In this document: positions 54,289 through 60,853 of the stretch, piece by piece
Position numbering within the stretch: position 1 is the first letter of the stretch
Layout of the letters: each line of letters starts with the position of its first letter
Assembly (NCBI RefSeq): GCF_964036595.1
Contig: NZ_OZ038523.1
Coordinates: 3,106,501-3,170,500, forward strand
DNA: 64,000 bases
Origin: Tenacibaculum sp. 190524A05c
GTDB lineage: Bacteria > Bacteroidota > Bacteroidia > Flavobacteriales > Flavobacteriaceae
Direction of reading: 5' to 3'
Notes under the pieces: generated by a model
The model's database searches: none
Told to the model about the DNA's origin: nothing
What the model saw: the letters and a program-made list of their open reading frames with translations, nothing else
Program-made: the position numbers and the translations under genes

Positions 54289-54457
54289 CATATTTGCCTC
54301 CAAATAAGTAATAAAACAATAAAATATATAACCTATGACAATGCAATTTGATTACATAATGGACGCCCAAAAGCGATTTCTATGGTGTTACAAATAGGTT
54401 ATTGTAGTATAAAATCACTTAAAAGCGTCCAAGTTGTAAAATTTGGACGCTTTTTTT
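54289..54457 (+). promoter_or_regulatory. Attenuator A: promoter, leader frame, antiterminator, terminator
   Basis: A -7 element CATATTTG (54289-54296) starts a transcript of about 155 bases. ATAACCTAT (54328-54336) pairs with ATAGGTTAT (54394-54402) across a 20-codon frame whose start and stop codons lie in that helix. The terminator stem is AAGCGTCCAA/TTGGACGCTT (54423-54452) plus T. TGGACGC inside the frame (54360-54366) is complementary to GCGTCCA of the terminator's 5' arm (54425-54431), so an antiterminator can compete. It precedes the PcfJ-RtcB genes. Confidence 0.6.
54335..54397 (+). CDS. Leader peptide A (20 aa)
   Basis: ATG to TAG encodes MTMQFDYIMDAQKRFLWCYK. The frame lies between promoter and terminator of attenuator A and contains the antiterminator segment at codons 9-11. 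The short length and placement suggest its translation, not its product, matters. No similarity is claimed. Confidence 0.45.
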   Translation: MTMQFDYIMDAQKRFLWCYK

Positions 54458-54632
54458 ATGAAAAATTTTCAAGCTATTGAAAACATCCTGTGAAGTACTA
54501 CATAGTTCTGCATCAGTAGATTAGTTATCTGAAGAAATTCGGACAGGAATCTTATGTCTCAATATTAGTGTAACTAATTGATATTCAATAAAATAAATTC
54601 AGAAAAGATTTGTATAATTCAAAAAAGCCTCA

Positions 54633-54823
54633 CATCTTTGCATCGCAATTATGCAACAAAACAATTTTAAAACGAAGTACATATGTTTATTAAAACAGTA
54701 AAACAAAGTATTACAACAGAACTAGGTTCTTTAGTATACTCGCTTCGTGACTTCAGTAATAAATAGAATACCAATCTAATTATATGAATAGTCCGAAGCC
54801 AAATTAAAGTTTCGGATTTTTTT
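54633..54823 (+). promoter_or_regulatory. Attenuator B: promoter, leader frame, antiterminator, terminator
   Basis: The -7 element CATCTTTG (54633-54640) lies 20 bases after a TTTG -33 element (54609-54612). A 27-codon frame follows. GCTTCGTGACT (54742-54752) within the frame can pair with AGTCCGAAGC (54790-54799) in ten pairs with one bulged T. This sequesters the 5' arm of the terminator TCCGAA/TTCGGA (54792-54816) plus seven T. It is in tandem with attenuator A, upstream of the PcfJ-RtcB genes. Confidence 0.6.
54683..54766 (+). CDS. Leader peptide B (27 aa)
   Basis: ATG to TAG encodes a 27-residue peptide beginning MFIKTVKQSITTEL and ending in LRDFSNK. The antiterminator segment covers codons 20-24. 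The KQSIT stretch loosely recalls KHSIT of leader peptide D. Confidence 0.45.
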   Translation: MFIKTVKQSITTELGSLVYSLRDFSNK

Positions 54824-55052
54824 ATGCCTTTTCCAAAAGTAGTTTAAGCAAATTTTCGAAACTCAAAAGATTCGACAGCACCCTTTTTAGGAAGAATTGA
54901 TCTGTGGAAAACTCTCAAATAATTAATTATCGTGAGTTTTCTGAATGAAGAAGTATTTGCCAAAATTAATCGCTAATGCAAAAAATCAACATGTATTGGC
55001 TTAGAAATTAAGTGGCTTTACGTAGACAATAATCTAGTAAAGAACTTTAAAA
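54824..55052 (+). other. Structured leader before the PcfJ-like gene
   Basis: After the last terminator, 229 bases precede the PcfJ-like start. I see the stem GAAAACTC/GAGTTTTC (between 54908 and 54942) and GCCAA/TTGGC (54959-55000), but no further terminator or reading frame. These may be mRNA leader structures of the PcfJ-RtcB operon. Confidence 0.35.
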
Positions 55053-56426
55053 ATGAAAACGAATTGGAAAACACAAAATGTAGAGAACCGTCAAAGTAGG
55101 TTTATTCAACTTGTTGAAAAAATTGATCGAGAAAAGAATAAACCAACACGTTACAAAAGAACTATTGAGACCATGCTTCTTGAGTTTTTTGGAAAAACTA
55201 GTAAGAAGCGCTATACCTGGAAAAGAGAGACTTTTAAAAGACTATTAATTCATTTATATAATCAAAAATGTTATGCAATACTAAGAGATTATTACAGTGT
55301 GGAGGTAGTGCATAAAATGAGTTCTTTCGGAAATAAAATAGTGAGAAACATAGAAGACTGGAAGCGAGAAGGTGTTGAAAAGGAGGAACAGTTAAAGTCA
55401 TTAATACAACACTGTTTTGCAATTTATGAAACACCTGCTTTTTTGGAGAGTTCATTCTTTAGAAGTGATAAAAAATATATGCTTTGGTATATACAAATTG
55501 GTAGAGGAAAAAGCATTAAAGAGTTATCACAAATGCCAGTACAATTAACAAGTAAAATGGCACACGAGTTTAGAAATGCTCCAGCTTTTTTTGAAGCAAA
55601 CCAAGCGTTACGATATGCGCAAGCACTCGGATTTGGAGCTTCAGTAGAAACAGCCAAAACAATAGGTTTTTCAAGACTTTCAATAATCAGAGAAAGTGAA
55701 GAGGAATTTTGGGTAACAGTGGTTCAGTTTTTTGCAAAACAAAAAGGATTAGTTAAAAATGAAGTAGATCAAATAATCGATTATTTGACATATAAATATC
55801 GAGAAGATCAGTCATTTTCAATGAAAAGTAGAACGCTAAATGCACTAGTAAATCAAAGCAGAGATTGGCATAGAAATGTATACAAAGCTGAAATAGGTGA
55901 GGTATTAACTTGGAAACCATCAGGAATAAAACCTTTGTATGTAGAAGAAGTTGAGGAAGGTAAAAAAGTAGTTTATAAAACAGTTGAATTATTGAACTCA
56001 GTTGATCTCTACGAAGAAGGAAATGAAATGCATCACTGTGTTGCTGAATATGACGACGATTGTAAAGATAAAGCATGTACAATCTTTTCATTACAACGTC
56101 AAGTTGAAGGAGAACCAATGAAACGTATGGTAACCATTGAAGTAGGATTACCTGAAAGAGAAATCTTGCAAGCTCAAGCAAAGTACAATGAAGAGCCAGA
56201 TAAGAAATCTGTAGAACTAATTGACTTATGGATGACAAATGCAAAGATTAAAAAGCCAAAAGCTGTTTCATATGAAACCTATCAAGTACAGGCAAACGTT
56301 GCAGGAGAAGGTAATAATAGAATAGTACATGTTCCAAGTTCTGATAACTATGATATGAGCGAACTAGCTAGAGTAATCTTTTGGATTTTGTATTTCATTT
56401 TTAAGGTAATACTGTTCAGCAGATAA
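55053..56426 (+). CDS. PcfJ-domain protein
   Basis: The 457-residue protein has a basic helical N-terminal two thirds. It then has the PcfJ signature LLNSVDLYEEGNEMHHCVAEYDDDC at about 310-335 followed by CTIFSLQ, and ends in a hydrophobic helix (ARVIFWILYFIFKVILF). PcfJ domains were first seen in conjugative plasmids and are found in many mobile or conflict loci; their biochemistry is not known. It lies directly before rtcB and after two attenuators, so it is the first gene of that unit. Confidence 0.78.
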   Translation: MKTNWKTQNVENRQSRFIQLVEKIDREKNKPTRYKRTIETMLLEFFGKTSKKRYTWKRETFKRLLIHLYNQKCYAILRDYYSVEVVHKMSSFGNKIVRNIEDWKREGVEKEEQLKSLIQHCFAIYETPAFLESSFFRSDKKYMLWYIQIGRGKSIKELSQMPVQLTSKMAHEFRNAPAFFEANQALRYAQALGFGASVETAKTIGFSRLSIIRESEEEFWVTVVQFFAKQKGLVKNEVDQIIDYLTYKYREDQSFSMKSRTLNALVNQSRDWHRNVYKAEIGEVLTWKPSGIKPLYVEEVEEGKKVVYKTVELLNSVDLYEEGNEMHHCVAEYDDDCKDKACTIFSLQRQVEGEPMKRMVTIEVGLPEREILQAQAKYNEEPDKKSVELIDLWMTNAKIKKPKAVSYETYQVQANVAGEGNNRIVHVPSSDNYDMSELARVIFWILYFIFKVILFSR

Positions 56427-56483
56427 AGGAGAAGATGATGAAATTAATATTCATCTTCTCTTCAACAGAAAAGATTAGAAATA

Positions 56484-57875
56484 ATGGGAAAAAAATTAAA
56501 AGGAAAAGACCTAATCAATTTAGGATTTCCAAAGAATAATAGCATAAACATCGCCTTAGGGCAAATTAACCGATATAGAAAAAAGGAAAAGAAAGATCGC
56601 ATTTTAGAAGAAGCAAAAGACGTTTTGCTTCATCCAGAAAAATATCAAGGAAATGCGATTTGGGGGAAAGTTGCAGAAGGTTTAACAAAACCAGTAGAAG
56701 TGAGAATGCATCAATTACGTAATACAAGAGCACCATTTTCAATTTATGGGGAAAACGAAATTGACGATCAAGCGAAATATCAATTGTACGATGCATTAAA
56801 ATTACCAATAGCAGTGCAAGGCGCATTAATGCCAGATGCACATTCGGGTTACGGTTTGCCCATAGGAGGTGTTTTAGCTACAGAGAATGCTGTAATTCCT
56901 TACGGCGTAGGATTAGACATTGGTTGTAGAATGGCATTAAGTATTTTTCCAATGAAAGCTTCATATTTAAAAGGGAAGCAGCATCAAATGGAAAATATTT
57001 TAAAAGATCACACCAAGTTTGGAATGTATGAAACGCATGATAAAAAACAAGATCATGAAATTTTTGAACGAAAAGAGTTTCAAGACATTCCTTTGGTTAA
57101 GAGATTAAAAACAAAAGCCTATAACCAATTAGGAACTTCTGGAGGTGGAAATCACTTTGTAGAGTTTGGAATTGTAAACATTGTAGATGAGAATAATGAA
57201 TTCAATGTTCCAGTTGGTGAATATGTAGGATTGCTAACACATAGCGGATCAAGAGGATTAGGAGCTAACATAGCAAAACATTATACCTATTTAGCAACTA
57301 AACAATGTCCGTTACCAAAAAATGTGCAGCATTTAGCGTGGTTAGATTTAAATACGCACGACGGACAAGAGTATTGGTTGGCTATGAATTTAGCGGGAGA
57401 TTATGCAAAAGCATGTCATGATAATATTCATAAACGAATTACCAAGTTATTAGGTGTAAAACCATTGACTATGATCGAAAACCATCACAATTTTGCTTGG
57501 AAAGAACAAGTAGATGGAATAGAAAGAATTGTTCATAGAAAAGGAGCAACACCAGCAGGAAAAGGAGTTTTAGGAATTATTCCTGGATCTATGACAGCAC
57601 CAGGCTACATTGTTCGTGGTAAAGGTAATTCAGATAGTTTACAATCAGCATCTCACGGAGCAGGAAGGAAACATTCTCGAAGAAAGTGTAAAGAGAAATT
57701 TACAAAAAGTGATATTAAACATCAATTAAAAATGAATGATGTTAGTTTAATCGGTGGAGGAATTGATGAAGCACCAATGGCGTATAAAAACATTAAAAAA
57801 GTGATGGGAAACCAGCAAGAATTAGTTGATGTCGTTGGAACATTTACACCGAAAATCGTGAGAATGGATAAGTAG
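56484..57875 (+). CDS. rtcB: RtcB-family RNA ligase
   Basis: The 463-residue enzyme joins 2',3'-cyclic phosphate or 3'-phosphate ends to 5'-OH ends using GTP and Mn. Key parts are GVGLDIGCRMALS, GTSGGGNHFVEFG, LLTHSGSRGLG, IENHHNFAWKE and the guanylylation histidine in SASHGAGRKHSR. No archease is encoded nearby. Together with release factor H two genes downstream it matches RtcB2-PrfH operons, which repair ribosomes cut in 16S rRNA. It could also close tRNA ends here. Confidence 0.93.
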   Translation: MGKKLKGKDLINLGFPKNNSINIALGQINRYRKKEKKDRILEEAKDVLLHPEKYQGNAIWGKVAEGLTKPVEVRMHQLRNTRAPFSIYGENEIDDQAKYQLYDALKLPIAVQGALMPDAHSGYGLPIGGVLATENAVIPYGVGLDIGCRMALSIFPMKASYLKGKQHQMENILKDHTKFGMYETHDKKQDHEIFERKEFQDIPLVKRLKTKAYNQLGTSGGGNHFVEFGIVNIVDENNEFNVPVGEYVGLLTHSGSRGLGANIAKHYTYLATKQCPLPKNVQHLAWLDLNTHDGQEYWLAMNLAGDYAKACHDNIHKRITKLLGVKPLTMIENHHNFAWKEQVDGIERIVHRKGATPAGKGVLGIIPGSMTAPGYIVRGKGNSDSLQSASHGAGRKHSRRKCKEKFTKSDIKHQLKMNDVSLIGGGIDEAPMAYKNIKKVMGNQQELVDVVGTFTPKIVRMDK

Positions 57876-57910
57876 TCTCAGTGAACAGTTATCAGTAAAC
57901 TGTGAACAAT

Positions 57911-58053
57911 GTCAGTTCGAGCGCAGTCGAGAACTATTTATAAAATATAAATCGTCATTACGATGAATGTAACGGAGTGAAGAGAAGAAGTAATCTTACG
58001 CATATAGATTAACAGATTGCTTCATTTCTCCCGAAGTTTCAGGATATAATGAC
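57911..58053. repeat. Dispersed flavobacterial hairpin repeat
   Basis: GTCAGTTCGAGCGCAGTCGAGAAC-type sequence is followed by a long inverted element (57953-58053) with outer arms GTCATTA/ATAATGAC and inner arms GAAGTAATCT/AGATTGCTTC. Such elements are scattered through this family's genomes and are not tied to the adjacent genes. Confidence 0.7.
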
Positions 58054-58067
58054 AAAAACAAAAAACT

Positions 58068-58619
58068 ATGGGAGCAAATCATAACACAAAAAGATACGGA
58101 GAATTATGGCCTGATTACCGTATAGAATTAGGCTTAAAAATATTAGAAAAATTAAAGCAATGGATTATCGTTTCTGGAGGATGGGCATGGCATTTTATGT
58201 CAGAAATGAATCATAAAGAATATAAACATGCTCATGATCATAAAGACATAGACATTTTTGTGAATCCGAAGAATGTAGGAATTGTAATGCAGATTTTATT
58301 GGAAGAAGGATTTCAAAAAGTTTGGACGAGATACGATAAACTACAAAGTGATGAAAACTTTAGACGATACGAAAAAGTAGAATGGTTAGATATTGGAAGA
58401 GAAGTAAGAATCACTATCGATTTTTTTGAATCAAAATCGCTTAAGACTATAGAAGTGAATGGATGGAATGTGGTTGATCCACAAACCTTATTGAGTTTCT
58501 ATTCAAACATTCATTCAAGTGATAAATGTTGGGCGGTAAAAGGAGCATTACAATTATTATCGGAACATAAAAATCCAGTTGGTAATCCATTGTTGTCTAA
58601 AAATCCTTTAGAAGGATAG
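58068..58619 (+). CDS. Predicted nucleotidyltransferase (minimal NTase fold)
   Basis: The 183 residues contain WIIVSGGWAWHFMSEMNH then HAHDHKDIDIFVNPK, the GG ... D-x-D pattern of nucleotidyltransferases similar to aminoglycoside or MNT-type enzymes. IRVTIDFFES-like text (VRITIDFFESKSL) gives the third acidic residue. No resistance substrate binding motif is obvious. Between rtcB and prfH, a role in RNA end maturation or stress nucleotide transfer is plausible. Confidence 0.65.
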   Translation: MGANHNTKRYGELWPDYRIELGLKILEKLKQWIIVSGGWAWHFMSEMNHKEYKHAHDHKDIDIFVNPKNVGIVMQILLEEGFQKVWTRYDKLQSDENFRRYEKVEWLDIGREVRITIDFFESKSLKTIEVNGWNVVDPQTLLSFYSNIHSSDKCWAVKGALQLLSEHKNPVGNPLLSKNPLEG

Positions 58620-58627
58620 TTTAAAAC

Positions 58628-59320
58628 ATGGAAACAAAAACAATTCAGTTTACAGCAGGGCGTGGTCCGGCAGAATGTACTTGGGTAGTTGCAAAAGTTT
58701 TAAAAACGTTCATTAAAAATAGTTCCAATGCGGGAATATCATACACTATTCTGCATCAAGAAAAAGGAGTTGAGAATGGAACAGTTCAGTCTGTTTCATT
58801 ACAACTTAAAGGTCAAAACCTAACACTCTTTTTAAAAGATTGGTTAGGAACAATTCAGTGGATTGGAAAATCAACTTTTAGAAAATACCATAAACGTAAA
58901 AATTGGTTTATCGGTTGTTTTGAATTAAAAGAGTTGAAGACTTTAGAAGTTTTTGAGAGAGATATAGAGTTTCAGGCAATTCGTAGTTCTGGACCTGGTG
59001 GTCAACATGTAAATAAAGTGAGTTCTGCAGTTCGAGCAAAACACATTCCAACAGGAGTACAAGTGCTAGTTTCAGAAAGTAGATCGCAACATCAAAATAA
59101 AAAGTTAGCGATTAATCGATTAAAAGAACAGTTGGCAAACTATAATATTCAGCAATTACAAAAGAATATTCAAGACGAATGGGAAAATCATTTGAATTTA
59201 GAAAGAGGTAATCCAGTTCAAATATTTACTGGTACAGATTTTAAAATTCAGAAGAAAAAGAAAAATTATAAATCAAAACGCGGTCAATTAAAAAGTGATT
59301 TGCGAAAAGAATTAAACTAA
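58628..59320 (+). CDS. prfH: Peptide chain release factor H
   Basis: The 230-residue protein has the class I release factor peptidyl-tRNA hydrolysis domain, with GGQ in SSGPGGQHVNKVSSAVRAKH at about residue 125. It lacks the codon-recognition domain, as expected for PrfH; the N-terminus (QFTAGRGPAECTWVVAKVL) matches RF-H. In RtcB2-PrfH systems PrfH releases peptides from ribosomes with a damaged decoding centre so RtcB can reseal the rRNA. It lies eight bases after the nucleotidyltransferase gene. Confidence 0.92.
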   Translation: METKTIQFTAGRGPAECTWVVAKVLKTFIKNSSNAGISYTILHQEKGVENGTVQSVSLQLKGQNLTLFLKDWLGTIQWIGKSTFRKYHKRKNWFIGCFELKELKTLEVFERDIEFQAIRSSGPGGQHVNKVSSAVRAKHIPTGVQVLVSESRSQHQNKKLAINRLKEQLANYNIQQLQKNIQDEWENHLNLERGNPVQIFTGTDFKIQKKKKNYKSKRGQLKSDLRKELN

Positions 59321-59321
59321 A

Positions 59322-59849
59322 ATGAAAACACTAACGAATAATTACATTTTTAAGGCATTGGATGCATATCCATATGAGCTAGAAGAAGCAATAGAAGCGT
59401 TAACCTATGCCTTGGCATACGATGAAAAAAATGTTATGGCTTTATGTTTAATGGGAAGAATTTATGCAGAACGTTTACATGATTTTGAAAAAGCTAAGGA
59501 GTATTATGCAGAAGCAATCACAGAAAATATAAATGCTTTTCACGTATATCCACATTACATTAATGTATTGCTTTGGAATGACGACAATCAAGAAGCGGAG
59601 AGATTAATAGATTTTGCATTAACAATTAAAGGCGCAGACAAAGGAGTTTTATACGTAAAGAAATCGCAGTATTTAGAAAAATGCAGAGCATATAAAAAAG
59701 CATTGAAAGCTTTAAAAGAAGCGAAGCGAGTTACTTATAATAATGACTATTTATATACAATTGATCAGGAAAAGGAACGTATAAAAGGGAAAATGCCTAA
59801 AGAGAAAAAGAAAGAAAAAGGTAAAAAAGAAAAGAAAAAGAAAAAATAA
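59322..59849 (+). CDS. TPR-like protein with a polylysine tail
   Basis: The 175 residues hold three TPR-like helix pairs (LEEAIEALTYALAYDEKNVMALCLMGRIYAERLHDFEKA and following). They end in an extreme lysine/glutamate tail of about 20 residues, which could bind RNA or ribosomes. The start is one base after the prfH stop. It is the last protein gene before the tRNA-like array. Confidence 0.75.
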   Translation: MKTLTNNYIFKALDAYPYELEEAIEALTYALAYDEKNVMALCLMGRIYAERLHDFEKAKEYYAEAITENINAFHVYPHYINVLLWNDDNQEAERLIDFALTIKGADKGVLYVKKSQYLEKCRAYKKALKALKEAKRVTYNNDYLYTIDQEKERIKGKMPKEKKKEKGKKEKKKKK

Positions 59850-59856
59850 TCTTCAC

Positions 59857-59892
59857 TACGCAAAAAGAATGCGCAATAGCATTACATATTTG
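59857..59892 (+). promoter_or_regulatory. Promoter of the tRNA-like array
   Basis: TACGCA-AAAAGAA-TGCGCA (59857-59875) is followed after nine bases by the -7 element CATATTTG (59885-59892) and the TTTGCAGTGTAATTA start region. It matches the RNA ligase operon promoter in motif, spacing and start sequence. Confidence 0.65.
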
Positions 59893-59902
59893 CAGTGTAA
59901 TT

Positions 59903-59929
59903 ATGAAAAAGAAGAAGAAAAAGGCTTGA
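59903..59929 (+). CDS. Mini reading frame MKKKKKKA
   Basis: An eight-codon frame of AAA/AAG lysines and GCT directly follows the array promoter. It may be a chance frame or a leader peptide that responds to lysyl-tRNA supply. GGCTT at its end can pair with AAGCC of the hairpin that follows, but only over five bases. Confidence 0.3.
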   Translation: MKKKKKKA

Positions 59930-59944
59930 AAAAGCGAAAGTAGA

Positions 59945-59986
59945 AAAAGAAAAAGCCTCATCATAACAAATGGATTATGATGAGGC
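59945..59986 (-). terminator. Perfect hairpin, terminator-like on the minus strand
   Basis: The 12-bp stem GCCTCATCATAA/TTATGATGAGGC with an eight-base loop is followed by T runs only when read on the minus strand. On the plus strand it would be a structured element at the front of the tRNA-like array. It suggests an antisense transcript across the array, or a protective 5' hairpin. Confidence 0.55.
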
Positions 59987-59995
59987 AAATTAAAA

Positions 59996-60199
59996 TCCTC
60001 TTTAGCTCAAAAGGAAGAGCTGTGGTAAAAGACCTTTGTTTCGTAGCCACGGAGTGATTGGATGATGTTGTTAGTAACTTGCATACTAATGAATAGAATT
60101 TGCAGAAGCACCGAAATTAAAAGTTTAAGAGTAGGGAAGCGCATTTAGAGCCAGTCAGCCTTATTTTTAAGGAGTATCAGTTCGAATCTGATAAGAGGA
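59996..60199 (+). ncRNA. tRNA-like RNA with a long internal insert
   Basis: The 5' part is acceptor TCCTCTT (59996-60002), TA, D-stem GCTC/GAGC (60005-60020) and anticodon-type stem GTGGT/GCCAC (60022-60026, 60046-60050) with a 19-base loop instead of seven. The 3' part is T-arm ATCAG-TTCGAAT-CTGAT followed by AAGAGGA (60193-60199), a perfect partner of the 5' acceptor. About 125 extra bases lie between the halves. It is not a tmRNA: no tag frame or pseudoknots are evident. It may be a split tRNA or an insert-bearing pre-tRNA. Confidence 0.5.
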
Positions 60200-60260
60200 A
60201 CAAAAAAGTTCATTAAAATATTTAAAATATCAAACGAGTCTTGTTGCGTGTTTCTGTATA

Positions 60261-60282
60261 GCACCATTGTATACAATCGTGC
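60261..60282. repeat. 22-base near-perfect palindrome inside the tRNA-like array
   Basis: GCAC-C-ATTGTATACAAT-C-GTGC is symmetrical except for one C/C pair. It lies between the first and second tRNA-like units and could be an operator, a processing hairpin or a spacer stem. Confidence 0.5.
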
Positions 60283-60355
60283 AAAATTTGTATTCGCTTT
60301 TGTATATGCAACTTGATTTGAAGGTTTCGATTATTAACCAAAAAATAATCATCAC

Positions 60356-60424
60356 TCTATAGGTCACGGGTTCGAATCCCGTCATAAACATTGTTTATGT
60401 AGTTCAGTTGGTTAGAACGATAGA
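60356..60424 (+). ncRNA. Circularly permuted tRNA-like RNA
   Basis: Read in genome order: anticodon 3' strand TCTAT (60356-60360), variable loop AGGTC, T-stem ACGGG/CCCGT with loop TTCGAAT, acceptor 3' strand CATAAAC and A, two bases TT. Then come acceptor 5' strand GTTTATG (60393-60399), TA, D-stem GTTC/GAAC, G, and anticodon 5' strand ATAGA (60420-60424). All four stems pair perfectly (7, 4, 5 and 5 pairs) and loop sizes are those of a normal tRNA, but the 3' half precedes the 5' half and the ends fall in the anticodon loop. A linear reading with the upstream GTATATG needs a mismatch and an abnormal 22-base anticodon arm. Confidence 0.6.
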
Positions 60425-60436
60425 TTTTTTAATTGT

Positions 60437-60553
60437 GTGGGTTCGAATCCCACTCTCGAAAATTCGGGATGGCGAAATGGTAGACGCGCTAGACTGATAA
60501 TCTGGTAATTGAGGTAAGCTTAACGGCGAATCGGTTCGACTCCGATCCAAAGC
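60437..60553 (+). ncRNA. T-arm/acceptor fragment joined to a tRNA-Leu-like body with GAT anticodon
   Basis: T-arm GTGGG-TTCGAAT-CCCAC (60437-60453) is followed by TCTCGAA, two A, and TTCGGGA (60463-60469), which pair over seven bases with one U-G: the same back-to-front acceptor hairpin as in the preceding unit. The following body has D-stem GCG/CGC with AAATGGTAGA, anticodon arm CTAGA-CTGATAA-TCTGG (anticodon GAT), a long variable stem TTGAG/CTTAA and T-arm ATCGG-TTCGACT-CCGAT. The body is tRNA-Leu-like, but GAT would read isoleucine codons. The trailing CCAAAGC does not pair with TTCGGGA. Confidence 0.5.
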
Positions 60554-60853
60554 TCATCACCTTGTAAAACTGATGTAAGGAAAGAAAGTTGGTATGTTCT
60601 GAATGAGTTCTTAAATGAACACTTTGATAATAACCTTGAGATTTTCAATACTAAAATTAGAAAGTAATAACTTTTTATAAATCAGTTGATGTCAATTTAG
60701 ATTTCAATCCATTTTTAAAAACAAATTATCACCTTTTTTTAGATTGTTTATTTCCGTGCTTTGAAAAGCATTTAGGCATATCGCTTTTTATAAAAATTGA
60801 AATAAGAATGTTTTAGTATTCACTAAAACCAAACAAAAAATAAAACTAGAAAA
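60554..60853 (+). other. Intergenic region between the array and the slipin gene
   Basis: No gene is seen. GTTTTAGT-attc-ACTAAAAC (60810-60829), a perfect eight-base inverted repeat, lies 24 bases before the slipin start and may be an operator. GTTC-TTAAAT-GAAC (about 60609-60622) is a small hairpin with no clear role. Confidence 0.4.

Noticed and set aside
57911..58053. A CRISPR-like or attenuator element before the nucleotidyltransferase gene
   Set aside because: The sequence matches the dispersed flavobacterial hairpin repeat type and has no spacer-repeat periodicity, leader frame or terminator.
59996..60202. A tmRNA
   Set aside because: Acceptor and T-arm fit, but a D-stem and anticodon-type stem are also intact and I find no tag reading frame ending in the usual Ala-rich signal.
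60302..60390. A conventional linear tRNA reading with acceptor GTATATG and CATAAAC
   Set aside because: It needs an acceptor mismatch and a 22-base anticodon arm with an eight-base loop, while the permuted reading with GTTTATG downstream pairs perfectly in every stem.
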